DNA of 32,442 nt from Luteitalea sp. (GTDB lineage Bacteria > Acidobacteriota > Vicinamibacteria > Vicinamibacterales > Vicinamibacteraceae), in the NCBI GenBank assembly GCA_009377495.1, contig WHTZ01000073.1:1-32442 (forward strand), in the 5' to 3' direction. Below the pieces are notes generated by a model that saw nothing but the letters and a program-made list of their open reading frames with translations, searched no databases and had not been told where the DNA came from. Position 1 is the first letter of the stretch; each line of letters starts with the position of its first letter. Position numbers and translations under genes: made by a program. Of this stretch, positions 7,902 through 15,263 are shown piece after piece.

Positions 7902-9044
7902 ATGTGGATGTTCGGGCGCGTGATCATCGCTGCCACGCTGATGAGCGGAGGCTGCTTTACCGCGAGTGCGCAGGAAGCGCGCCCGCGCGCACGCGACCTC
8001 GGCATTGCACCGGGGGTGTTCTCGCCCGGGCCGCGAAATACCATCACCGATGTCGCCGGGGTGCGCGTGGGACATGTGACGCTGGTCAGCGGGAACCGCG
8101 TCCGCACCGGTGTCACGGCTATCCTGCCGCACGGCGGAAATGTGTTTCAGGACAAGGTGACCGGCGCGGTGTACGTCGGCAACGCGTTTGGCAAGCTCGC
8201 CGGCGCCCTTCAGGTGGCGGAGCTCGGCACGATCGAGACGCCGATCGTGCTCACCAACACGCTGGGCGTCGCGACGGCGTCCGAGGGCGTGCTCGAGTGG
8301 ACGCTGCGACAAGCTGGGAACGAAGACGTGCGCTCCGTCAATCCGCTCGTCGGTGAGACGAACGACGGCCGGCTCAACGATATCCGCGGCCGCCACGTCA
8401 CCCGCGCAGACGTTCTGCAGGCTCTCGAGCGCGCATCCGAGGGTCCGGTGGCCGAGGGCGCCGTCGGCGCCGGAACAGGTACTGTCGCGTTTGGCTGGAA
8501 GGGCGGAATCGGCACAGCGTCGCGCGTACTGCCCCGCGACCACGGCGGCTTCACCGTCGGCGTGTTGGTGCAGACGAACTACGGCGGATTTCTGACCATT
8601 GACGGCGTGCCCGTCTGGCGCACGCTGGGACACACCCCCTTTGCCGTTGCAGACGCGTCCGAAGCCAGTCGGGCGGACGAGGGCTCCTGCATGATCGTGG
8701 TGGGCACAGACGCGCCCCTCGACGCGTCGGCGCTGGAGCGTCTCGCAGCGCGGTCGATCTTCGCACTCGCTCGCACCGGCTCCTCGTACACGAACGGCAG
8801 CGGCGACTTCGCGATCGCGTTCTCGACAGCACGCGAAGCCCGCCGACGCCACGGTGAGCGTGCCGCACGATCGCGCGCGATGCTCCCGTCCGATGCGCTC
8901 TCGCCGCTGTTCCAGGCGGTCATCGAAACCACCGAGGAGGCTGTCTACAACTCGCTACTTGCCGCGACGACAACGACGGGCAACGGCCACACCGTCGAAG
9001 CGCTACCAATCGAGACACTTCGTGAGCTTCTGCAAGGACGCTGA
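7902..9044 (+). CDS. P1 family (S58, DmpA-like) aminopeptidase, secreted
   Basis: The product is a 380-residue Ntn-type aminopeptidase of family S58 (DmpA, BapA), enzymes that remove N-terminal D-, L- or beta-amino acids and activate themselves by cutting into two subunits. A signal peptide covers about residues 1-23, ending in 'TASA'. The mature part begins with the family block 'PGPRNTITDVAGVRVGHVT' and includes 'TNTLGVA', 'GETNDGRLND' and 'GFTVGVLVQTNYGG'. The self-cleavage site is visible as 'ADEGSCMIVVGTDAPL', with Gly261-Ser262 giving Ser262 as the new N-terminal nucleophile. 'ARTGSSYTNGSGDFAIAFST' is the usual downstream block. Length is normal. It acts outside the cytoplasm and lies tail-to-tail with another Ntn hydrolase gene. 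Substrate specificity (beta-peptides versus D-amino acid peptides) cannot be read from sequence. Confidence 0.93.
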   Translation: MWMFGRVIIAATLMSGGCFTASAQEARPRARDLGIAPGVFSPGPRNTITDVAGVRVGHVTLVSGNRVRTGVTAILPHGGNVFQDKVTGAVYVGNAFGKLAGALQVAELGTIETPIVLTNTLGVATASEGVLEWTLRQAGNEDVRSVNPLVGETNDGRLNDIRGRHVTRADVLQALERASEGPVAEGAVGAGTGTVAFGWKGGIGTASRVLPRDHGGFTVGVLVQTNYGGFLTIDGVPVWRTLGHTPFAVADASEASRADEGSCMIVVGTDAPLDASALERLAARSIFALARTGSSYTNGSGDFAIAFSTAREARRRHGERAARSRAMLPSDALSPLFQAVIETTEEAVYNSLLAATTTTGNGHTVEALPIETLRELLQGR

Positions 9045-9045
9045 A

Positions 9046-9080
9046 ACCTGAGACAGCCCTGAGACCTGACACCTGACATC
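9046..9080. repeat. Short 7-nt-period repeat between convergent genes
   Basis: The gap between the convergent peptidase and asparaginase genes is filled by units of the form cctgaga/cctgaca repeated at about 7-nt spacing. Its first 17 nt (acctgagacagccctga, 9046-9062) recur exactly at 19318-19334. The last base touches the stop codon of the asparaginase gene. Confidence 0.75.
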
Positions 9081-10198
9081 TATCCGTCTGTAGGCGCACC
9101 CGGTAGCAGGAACTCAGTCTCCAGTGTTTGTGGGCCCTGCTCAGTGCACACGGCGAATTTCGAGGGATAGAGGGAGACGCCCGCGTACTCGCCTTTCTTG
9201 TTCAACACGTAGAAATTGAGCTGGAAGCTCGGGTTACCGTGTGAGTTGAGCAGTCGCTCCTCTACCGTGTTCGCCGTGACACGCTTCAGGGCCTCGAGCG
9301 CCGCGTCCTTGGGGTGACGGCCTGCGCGCATCAGCTCGACCACCAAGAACGAGCACAAGTTATAGAGATTGGCCTCGCCGCGACCGGTCGACCCAGCAGC
9401 TCCCACATCATTGTCCACGTACAATCCAGCACCCAGGATCGGTGAGTCGCCCACGCGGCCAGGAATCTTCCAGGCCAAGCCGCTCGTCGTCGTGACCCCG
9501 GCGATATCACCCTTGGCGTTGACCGCGTCACAGTTGATCGTGCCCCAGACGTGATCAGGATCGATGAGCCCCTCGCGCACCATTTGCAAGGTCGCGCGAT
9601 ACCCCGCCTGAGCGCGCTTCTCGGGATCGAGATAGTGATCCGGATCGGTACGCCGCTTCCACTCGAGCCAGAGCTCGCGCGAGCGCTCCGTGTTGAGGTC
9701 GTCCTCGATCTCGAATCCGAACCGGCGCGCGAGCTCCTGTGCGCCCTTGCCCACGATGAGGTGGTGATCCGTCTGCTGCATGACGACACGCGCAACCCGC
9801 GACGGCGTACGCACACCTTCCAGTGCGGCAACGCCGCCAGCGCGCCGCAGGGGCCCGTGCATACAGCACGAGTCGAGCTGGACGACACCTTCGGCGTTGG
9901 GAAGACCACCGAAGCCGACGCTCGTGACTGCGGGATCGAGCTCGACGATATTGACACCGTCAATGAGCGCGTCGAGCACGTCCTGCCCCTCGGTGAGCTG
10001 TGTGAACGCCGCCTGGACAGCAGTCATGCCTCGCCGGTTCTTCGATCGGTTGCCGTTCGCCGACGCGATGACAACCGGCGTCGTTGGCGCGGGAATCAGG
10101 AGAACCGGTGCCGCGTGGGTCGTTCGGGCCACGGCGGCCGAGCTCGTCGCCACCACACTTGTCTGCACGAACTCGCGCCGCGTGATACGTTTCACCAT
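9080..10198 (-). CDS. Glycosylasparaginase-type Ntn hydrolase, Tat-exported
   Basis: The 372-residue product belongs to the N4-(beta-N-acetylglucosaminyl)-L-asparaginase / isoaspartyl peptidase family, which hydrolyses glycosylated or plain asparagine side chains after self-cleavage. A Tat signal is visible at the N terminus (RRE at 7-9, 'RITRREFVQTSVVATSSAAVA'). Thr220 in 'DHVWGTINCDAVNAKGDIAG' is the expected cleavage site and nucleophile. 'TTSGLAWKIPGRVGDSPILG' and 'GAAGSTGRGE' match the substrate-binding and oxyanion blocks. I chose the ATG at 10198 over the TTG six codons upstream because gcgaggga lies about 8 nt before it. A periplasmic asparaginase and the neighbouring secreted aminopeptidase suggest scavenging of extracellular peptides or glycopeptides. 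Its substrate is inferred only from family. Confidence 0.92.
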   Translation of the reverse strand: MVKRITRREFVQTSVVATSSAAVARTTHAAPVLLIPAPTTPVVIASANGNRSKNRRGMTAVQAAFTQLTEGQDVLDALIDGVNIVELDPAVTSVGFGGLPNAEGVVQLDSCCMHGPLRRAGGVAALEGVRTPSRVARVVMQQTDHHLIVGKGAQELARRFGFEIEDDLNTERSRELWLEWKRRTDPDHYLDPEKRAQAGYRATLQMVREGLIDPDHVWGTINCDAVNAKGDIAGVTTTSGLAWKIPGRVGDSPILGAGLYVDNDVGAAGSTGRGEANLYNLCSFLVVELMRAGRHPKDAALEALKRVTANTVEERLLNSHGNPSFQLNFYVLNKKGEYAGVSLYPSKFAVCTEQGPQTLETEFLLPGAPTDG

Positions 10199-10216
10199 GA
10201 ACACACTCCCTCGCAA

Positions 10217-10245
10217 TTGACGGGTCGAAATTCACCGACTAGCAT
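10217..10245 (+). promoter_or_regulatory. Sigma70-like promoter for the dehydratase, predicted leaderless
   Basis: TTGACG (10217-10222) and TAGCAT (10240-10245) are separated by exactly 17 nt. The TTG start codon of the dehydratase begins 8 nt after the -10 hexamer, so transcription should begin at or within 1-2 nt of the start codon. An in-frame stop at 10245-10247 forbids a start further upstream. On the opposite strand a TATGCT overlaps the same bases and could serve the asparaginase gene. Confidence 0.6.
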
Positions 10246-10253
10246 AGTGCGAT

Positions 10254-11255
10254 TTGGTTGCACCGAGCGCGAGACGAGAGATCCCACTCGAAGCCATCCG
10301 CGAGGCGGCGGGGACTGTCTACGATCTCGCTGTACGGACGCCGCTCATTCCCTTGGACCCGCCCGGCGGGGCCACGCAGGCTGGCCAGCCTCGCGTCTAC
10401 GTGAAGCTCGAGACCCTACAGCCGATTGGCGCGTTCAAGATCCGGGGCGCGTACAACGCAGTTCGGCGCCTGTCGTCTCAGGCGCGCGCCCGCGGGGTGT
10501 GGACGGTGAGCGCGGGTAATGCCGCCCAGGGCGTGGCCCTGGCTGCTCGGCGCGTCGGTGCCGCATGCGCCGTGATGATGATCGAGACGGCACCCGAGAC
10601 AAAGCGGCGGGCGATCGAGCTACTCGGTGGGACGATTGTCGCCGTCCCGTACGACGAAGCCTGGCGCACCGTCGAGCAGCACGCGTCGGCCCGGATGCGG
10701 GGCGCGATGGTGCACCCGTTTGACGATGACCACGTCATTGCCGGCAACGGCACGATTGCCTTGGAGATCCTGGAGGATTTGCCGGATGTGACGTCGGTCA
10801 TTGCCGCGGTGGGTGGCGGTGGTCTCGTCGCGGGCATCGCGGCCGTGCTGCGCGCGCTCCGCCCGGATGTCAAGATCTTCGGGGCGGAGCCCGAGACCGC
10901 TGCACCGTTAGCCGTGTCGATCGCGTCTGGCCAGCCGAGTGTTTTCCCTCATTGGCAGGCGTCGTTCGTCGATGGCGCGGGCGGCAAGTCGGTGCTGCCC
11001 TCGATGTGGCCGCTCATCTCGCCGCCCCGCATAGACGGCTCGATTGTCGTCACGCTCGAGCAGGTCCGCGCGGCCATGCGCGTGGTCGCAGAGCGCACGC
11101 ACGTGATTGTGGAAGGCGCAGCGGCGTGCGCCGTCGCCGCGGCGCTGACCGGGAGAGCGGGACCCGGCCCGGTGGTCGCGGTTCTCTCTGGGGGGAACAT
11201 CGACCTGGCGCTCTTCGCCGCGCTGGTGTCGAGCCCAGTGAGGTCTGCGATCTGA
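10254..11255 (+). CDS. PLP-dependent threonine/serine dehydratase (fold type II)
   Basis: The 333-residue cytoplasmic enzyme is a catabolic-type threonine/serine ammonia-lyase: one PLP domain and no C-terminal ACT regulatory domain. Residues seen are K62 in 'PIGAFKIRGAYNAV' (Schiff-base lysine), 'VSAGNAAQGVALAA' at about 85-98 (substrate loop) and 'VGGGGLVAGI' at 186-195 (phosphate-binding loop), followed by 'SGGNID' near the end. The substrate loop has GNAAQG in place of the more usual GNHAQG. The only available start is TTG at 10254, because a stop codon precedes it closely and the conserved domain starts about eight codons later; no Shine-Dalgarno is present. Deamination of threonine or serine would give 2-oxobutyrate or pyruvate. 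Related family members act on other hydroxy-amino acids, for example in hydroxyectoine breakdown. Confidence 0.9.
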   Translation: MVAPSARREIPLEAIREAAGTVYDLAVRTPLIPLDPPGGATQAGQPRVYVKLETLQPIGAFKIRGAYNAVRRLSSQARARGVWTVSAGNAAQGVALAARRVGAACAVMMIETAPETKRRAIELLGGTIVAVPYDEAWRTVEQHASARMRGAMVHPFDDDHVIAGNGTIALEILEDLPDVTSVIAAVGGGGLVAGIAAVLRALRPDVKIFGAEPETAAPLAVSIASGQPSVFPHWQASFVDGAGGKSVLPSMWPLISPPRIDGSIVVTLEQVRAAMRVVAERTHVIVEGAAACAVAAALTGRAGPGPVVAVLSGGNIDLALFAALVSSPVRSAI

Positions 11256-11327
11256 CAACCTTGGACGATCCTGATTGCGCGGGTCAAGCCGCGCCCTGCC
11301 GCAACGTCGACGTCGTTAGCCATCGCT

Positions 11328-13475
11328 ATGGAACAGCACGAGCCAGAGCGTCCCGAGCTTCCTGATCGCGTCGCTGGCCTGCGCGAGTTGTCGTACGACC
11401 TCTGGTGGGCGTGGCACGATCACGCGCGCGAGGTCTTTCGCGTGCTCGACTACCCACTCTGGCGAGCGACCGCGCACAATCCTGTCAAGTTGCTGCAGCT
11501 GGTCTCGGCGGAGCGATTGGGCGAGGTCGCAGGCGATCCGGCATTCCTGCATCTCTACGACAGCGCCCTCGAGCAACTCCATCGCGCGCGCACCGCACGC
11601 GACACGTGGTGGTCGCGCCGCACCGGGCTCGGCCACGCCCGACCGATCGCCTACTGCTCGGCCGAGTTCGCGCTCCACCAGTCTCTGCCCATCTATGCGG
11701 GCGGCCTCGGCGTGCTCGCCGGCGATCACTGCAAGGAAGCGTCCGACCTTGGACTGCCGCTGATCGCCATTGGGTTCATGTACCCGCAGGGCTACTTTCA
11801 CCAGCGACTCTCCGCGGACGGCTGGCAGGAAGAGCATTACGTGCGACTCGATTGGCAGGATGCCCCCATCGAGCGCGCCACGCTCGCCCACGACCAAGAT
11901 TGCGTGATCGCCGTGCCGCTCGGCAATCGCACGGTGCTCGCGCAGGTGTGGCACGTGCGACTGGGATGCGTTCAGCTGTATCTGCTCGACACGGATCTCG
12001 AGGAAAACGCGCCGTGGGATCGCGAGCTCTCCGCGCGGCTCTACGGCGGCGACCGCGAGATGCGGATTCAGCAAGAGATCGTGCTCGGGATTGGCGGTGT
12101 GCGCGCCGTTCGGGCGCTCGGCTACGACCCGATCCTGTGGCACCTCAACGAAGGTCACGCCGCGTTCGTCGTGCTGCAGCGCATCCGAGACCTGATTGAG
12201 CATGGCACGCGCTTCGATCAAGCGCTCGAGGAGGTGCGGCGGACGACCGCCTTCACCACGCACACGCCGGTGGCCGCCGGACACGACGCGTTTCCGTTCT
12301 CGATGGTCGAGACCCACCTGGCTGGCTGCTGGGGCAGCTTGGGCGAGTCTCGCGAGGCGTTCCTGGCGCTCGGCGGCTACGACAACGGCCAGGGCACGCA
12401 GTTCAACATGACCGCGCTCGCCGTGCGCAGCTCCGGTGCGATCAACGGCGTGAGCGAGCTGCACGGCGAGGTCACCCGCAAGATGTGGGCGCCGTTGTTC
12501 GAAGAGCTCGGACGTCCAGATCCGGTCACGTCGGTCACCAACGGCATGCACGTGCCGTCGTGGCTCTCCGTGGACATGGCGCGCCTCTTCGACCAATACC
12601 TCGACGCGCGCTGGCGCGAGCAGCACGACGACCCGACGGTGTGGGAGGACGTGCTGACGATTCCAGACGAGGAGCTCTGGCACCTGCGCCAGCGCCTTCG
12701 CAGGCACCTGTTCACGTTCGTCCGCGAGCGCATGCGAGACCGCTGGCTGAACCAGCACGTCAGCCCTGCGCGCGTGCTGTCGGGCGGCACGCTGCTCGAT
12801 GCCGGCGCTCTCACGATCGGCTTCGCGCGTCGGTTCGCCACGTACAAGCGAGCCGAGCTCGTCTTTCACGACCCGGCGCGTCTGGCGCACATCCTCAACC
12901 AGCTCAAGCGGCCGGTTCAGATCATCTTTGCTGGTAAGGCGCATCCAGCCGATGACCCGGGCAAGCGTGCGCTTCAAGGGGTGTATCACCGCGCGGTGGA
13001 TCCGGCGTATGGTGGCCGGGTCGCGTTCGTGGACGACTACGACCTGCACGTCGCCCACTTCCTCGTTCAGGGCTGCGACGTCTGGCTCAACAACCCGCGC
13101 AAGCCGTTGGAGGCAAGCGGCACGAGTGGCATGAAGGCCTCGCTCAACGGCGTGCTCAATGTCAGCATCGGCGACGGCTGGTGGCCTGAAGGCTACACGG
13201 GGACCAACGGCTGGCTCATCGATCCGGGCGAGAGCCACGACGACCCGGCCGCGCAGGATGCCGCCGATGCGGAAGCGCTCTATCGCTTACTCGAAGACCA
13301 GATCGTCCCCGCGTTCTACGAGCGTGACGACCACGACGTGCCGCGGCGCTGGATTCGCATGGTGAAGGAGGCAATCCGCACGATTGCGCCACGCTTCTCC
13401 ACGCGTCGCATGCTCAAGGAATACGTCGAGCGCACGTACCTGCCTGCGATAGAAGTCGTCACGGGCAAGGGATAA
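11328..13475 (+). CDS. glgP: Alpha-glucan (glycogen/maltodextrin) phosphorylase
   Basis: The 715-residue protein is a full-length GT35 phosphorylase of the shorter bacterial/archaeal 'alpha-glucan phosphorylase' type with an N-terminal DUF3417 segment ('LRELSYDLWWAWH'). It releases glucose-1-phosphate from alpha-1,4-glucans. Blocks seen are 'IAYCSAEFALHQSLPIYAGGLGVLAGDH' near 107-134, 'WHLNEGHAAF' at 271-280, 'TTHTPVAAGHD' at 310-320, 'VTNGMHVPSWLS' at 403-414, 'GFARRFATYKR' at 498-508 and 'EASGTSGMKASLNGVLNVSIGDGWW' near 595-619. Lys603 is the PLP lysine. No domain is missing. The stop codon lies inside a short direct repeat. It converges on the polyphosphate kinase gene with a 13-nt gap, so two storage-polymer enzymes are neighbours here, though on opposite strands. 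Confidence 0.96.
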   Translation: MEQHEPERPELPDRVAGLRELSYDLWWAWHDHAREVFRVLDYPLWRATAHNPVKLLQLVSAERLGEVAGDPAFLHLYDSALEQLHRARTARDTWWSRRTGLGHARPIAYCSAEFALHQSLPIYAGGLGVLAGDHCKEASDLGLPLIAIGFMYPQGYFHQRLSADGWQEEHYVRLDWQDAPIERATLAHDQDCVIAVPLGNRTVLAQVWHVRLGCVQLYLLDTDLEENAPWDRELSARLYGGDREMRIQQEIVLGIGGVRAVRALGYDPILWHLNEGHAAFVVLQRIRDLIEHGTRFDQALEEVRRTTAFTTHTPVAAGHDAFPFSMVETHLAGCWGSLGESREAFLALGGYDNGQGTQFNMTALAVRSSGAINGVSELHGEVTRKMWAPLFEELGRPDPVTSVTNGMHVPSWLSVDMARLFDQYLDARWREQHDDPTVWEDVLTIPDEELWHLRQRLRRHLFTFVRERMRDRWLNQHVSPARVLSGGTLLDAGALTIGFARRFATYKRAELVFHDPARLAHILNQLKRPVQIIFAGKAHPADDPGKRALQGVYHRAVDPAYGGRVAFVDDYDLHVAHFLVQGCDVWLNNPRKPLEASGTSGMKASLNGVLNVSIGDGWWPEGYTGTNGWLIDPGESHDDPAAQDAADAEALYRLLEDQIVPAFYERDDHDVPRRWIRMVKEAIRTIAPRFSTRRMLKEYVERTYLPAIEVVTGKG

Positions 13476-13485
13476 AAAGGGATAA
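13467..13485. repeat. Direct repeat aagggataa across the glgP stop
   Basis: Two copies of aagggataa (13467-13475 and 13477-13485) lie 10 nt apart; the first includes the glgP stop codon. The complement of the same word appears at 23426-23434 (tttatccct). The convergent polyphosphate kinase gene ends 4 nt further on. Confidence 0.65.
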
Positions 13486-13488
13486 ACT

Positions 13489-14370
13489 CTACGCCTTTGC
13501 CCCTCGCTGCAGCTCGCGGCGAATGGCTGCGAGTGTCTTGCGCTCCGCGGCTGACACCTTTGGAAACTGCGGGTTGAGATGCTCGAGAGCGTCGAGCAGG
13601 ATCCTCGCCACCACCAAGCGCATGAACCATTTCTTGTCGGCCGGCACGATATACCAGGGCGCCAGGTCCGTGCTGGTGGCTGACAGCATGTCCTCGTACG
13701 CGCGCTCGTAGTCGCGCCAGTGCTTGCGCTTCTCGAGATCGTCTGCCGAAAACTTCCACTGCTTGGCTGGCTCGTCGAGGCGTGCCAAGAAGCGCCTCAA
13801 CTGCTCCCCCTTGGACACGTGGAGAAAGCACTTGCGGATGAGCGTTCCATTCCGCCAGAGGTGCCGCTCCATGGCGTTGATATCTTCAAACCGCTCTTCC
13901 CAGATGTGTGCGGTCACACGCTCGCGTGGGAGCTTCTGGCCAGCCAAGATATCCGGATGCACCCGCGCGACAACGACCTCTTCGTAGTGCGAGCGGTTGA
14001 AGACGCCGATGGAGCCGCGCCGCGGCATGGCGTGGTGCACGCGCCAGAGATAATCATGATCGAGCTCCTCGCTCGACGGTGATTTGAAGGAGGTCACTCT
14101 GACACCCTGCGGATTGAGACCACGCATCACGTGCTCGATCGTGCCGTCTTTTCCGGCCGCGTCCGGCGCCTGCAGGACGAGCAGCACCGACCATCGGTCC
14201 GCCGCCCACAACCGCTCCTGCCGCTCGAAGAGCGTTTCGAGCGTGCGCTTGCGTTCTCTGTTCGCCGCCTTGCCGCTCGTGAACGGCGCGGTGTCGTCGG
14301 TGGCCCAGCGTGCGAGCTTGACGCGTGTACCCGGTTTGACGCGAAAGCGATCGGGGCTCAGCTTTTGCAT
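13489..14370 (-). CDS. Polyphosphate kinase 2 (PPK2) family polyphosphate:nucleotide phosphotransferase
   Basis: The 293-residue product is a one-domain PPK2 enzyme, which moves phosphate between polyphosphate and nucleotides (direction depends on class). The P-loop is 'LQAPDAAGKDGTIEHVM' (about 66-82; K74), followed by 'LDHDYLWRVHHAMPRRGSIGVFNRSHYEEVVVARVHP' with the Walker-B-like 'FNRSHYE' at 124-130 and the basic lid helices 'RERVTAHIWEERFEDIN' and 'KKWFMRLVVARILLDAL' typical of the family. The ATG at 14370 is set by the strong Shine-Dalgarno gggaggtga 7-8 nt upstream; longer frames from further upstream are spurious. It is divergent from the zinc-ribbon gene with only 31 nt between the start codons. 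It most resembles the polyphosphate:AMP/ADP type, but I cannot assign the class with certainty. Confidence 0.94.
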   Translation of the reverse strand: MQKLSPDRFRVKPGTRVKLARWATDDTAPFTSGKAANRERKRTLETLFERQERLWAADRWSVLLVLQAPDAAGKDGTIEHVMRGLNPQGVRVTSFKSPSSEELDHDYLWRVHHAMPRRGSIGVFNRSHYEEVVVARVHPDILAGQKLPRERVTAHIWEERFEDINAMERHLWRNGTLIRKCFLHVSKGEQLRRFLARLDEPAKQWKFSADDLEKRKHWRDYERAYEDMLSATSTDLAPWYIVPADKKWFMRLVVARILLDALEHLNPQFPKVSAAERKTLAAIRRELQRGAKA

Positions 14371-14393
14371 TGCAGTTTCACCTCCCATAGAAT
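14365..14393 (+). promoter_or_regulatory. Promoter candidate for the zinc-ribbon gene, predicted leaderless
   Basis: TTGCAT (14365-14370) and TAGAAT (14388-14393) are 17 nt apart, and the ATG of the zinc-ribbon gene follows after 8 nt. The -35 hexamer contains the start codon of the divergent PPK2 gene, so the two genes share very tight control DNA. The -35 match is only partial. Confidence 0.45.
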
Positions 14394-14401
14394 GGCGTCG
14401 T

Positions 14402-14860
14402 ATGCCTCGGAAGTCCGTATCGGGCGCGCGCTGCCCGTTGTGTGGTGCCAAAGAGGTCTCGGAGCCACGCGGCGAAGAGAAGTACTGCCGCGATTGCTGG
14501 GACAAGAAGATCGCCGTTGAAGAGATCGTGGCGCGTGAGTTCGCCCTCAAGCGCTACATCCGCGCGCATAGCGCGGAGAAATACCTCGTCTATCACTCGA
14601 CCCTCAAGCGTCCCTGCGGTCAGCTGATTGTGGTTGACGACGGGTACGACCTGTTCCTCACGATGATCCTGTACCCGACCTTCGGCTGGGAGGAGCCAGC
14701 CTATCACCTCGAAGGTGATCCGGAAGGGCGCACCTTCGGCGAGATCCTGGTCGATGTCGTCGCAGCAGAGGTGATCGAGCCATGGGGCGGCGGCAAATGG
14801 CACCTGGAGATCTTCCGCTCACACATCCCCGAGCCCGAGGAATGGAATGGGGAAATGTAG
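14402..14860 (+). CDS. Uncharacterised zinc-ribbon protein
   Basis: I do not recognise a named family. The 152-residue protein opens with a four-cysteine zinc ribbon, 'CPLCGAKEVSEPRGEEKYCRDC' in two CxxC knuckles (C11, C14, C29, C32 approximately), followed by a helix ('KKIAVEEIVAREFALKRYIR') and a mixed domain with 'SAEKYLVYHSTLKRPCGQLIVVDDGYDLFLTMILYPTFGWEE'. No signal peptide or membrane segment is seen. The start at 14402 is the first ATG after the promoter-like hexamers and immediately precedes the ribbon; no Shine-Dalgarno is visible. The composition and codon usage look like genuine high-GC coding DNA. It is divergent from PPK2 and convergent with the DUF4870-like gene. Confidence 0.82.
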   Translation: MPRKSVSGARCPLCGAKEVSEPRGEEKYCRDCWDKKIAVEEIVAREFALKRYIRAHSAEKYLVYHSTLKRPCGQLIVVDDGYDLFLTMILYPTFGWEEPAYHLEGDPEGRTFGEILVDVVAAEVIEPWGGGKWHLEIFRSHIPEPEEWNGEM

Positions 14861-14863
14861 ATG

Positions 14864-14890
14864 GTCAATGCTCGAGCATTGACTGTTATT
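14864..14890. terminator. Perfect 20-bp palindrome between convergent genes
   Basis: gtcaatgctcgagcattgac (14864-14883) is its own reverse complement and is followed by tgttatt on the plus strand. It sits in the 25-nt gap between the stop codons of two convergent genes, where a hairpin terminator for both directions is expected. The T-run is short, so intrinsic termination is likely but not certain. Confidence 0.65.
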
Positions 14891-15263
14891 CAGTCGTGAT
14901 CCGTTCCACCCACCCCCCAACCAGCGGGAGCTTCCACCACTGGCCCTTCGACGCCTTGTACATGCAGACGAGCCACACGAGGACGCTCAACATCCCCACC
15001 GCTTCGACCACATAGGCGCAGGTGCGCATCGCCGTGTACGAGACGGTGAGCATGAGCAGGGAGAGGAATCCGAGCGCCACGGTCAGCGCGGCAAGCGCTC
15101 CGAGGCCGAGGAGCGCCTGCATCGCGTGAAACCGCACGTAGCGGTTGTCGCGCTCGAGCACGAGGAACACAAAGCCCGTGATCCACCACGCCCCGTAGGC
15201 GAGCACGGCGGCCAGGCGCGGATCGAGCCCCGTCGTCGTGCGTGGATCGATGGAGCCCGTCAT
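14886..15263 (-). CDS. DUF4870-like small membrane protein
   Basis: The 125-residue protein has three to four predicted membrane segments and the pattern 'GLDPRLAAVLAYGAWWITGFVFLVLERDNRYVRFHAMQALLG', which is typical of the DUF4870 / Tic20-like small membrane proteins found in many bacteria. Function is not established. Its ATG overlaps the stop codon of the upstream VWFA-related gene by 4 nt (ATGA at 15263-15260), so it is probably translated by coupling from the same mRNA. The stop codon lies just past the palindromic terminator candidate. Confidence 0.86.
   Translation of the reverse strand: MTGSIDPRTTTGLDPRLAAVLAYGAWWITGFVFLVLERDNRYVRFHAMQALLGLGALAALTVALGFLSLLMLTVSYTAMRTCAYVVEAVGMLSVLVWLVCMYKASKGQWWKLPLVGGWVERITTE

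Noticed and set aside
10199..10253. Threonine-responsive riboswitch or attenuator upstream of the dehydratase
   Set aside because: The predicted transcription start is at the start codon, leaving no leader; no T-box or terminator structure is seen.
11316..13238. 640-residue minus-strand open frame
   Set aside because: It is the exact antisense shadow of glgP, which has all phosphorylase motifs; the minus-strand translation is Arg/His/Val-rich without any recognisable domain.
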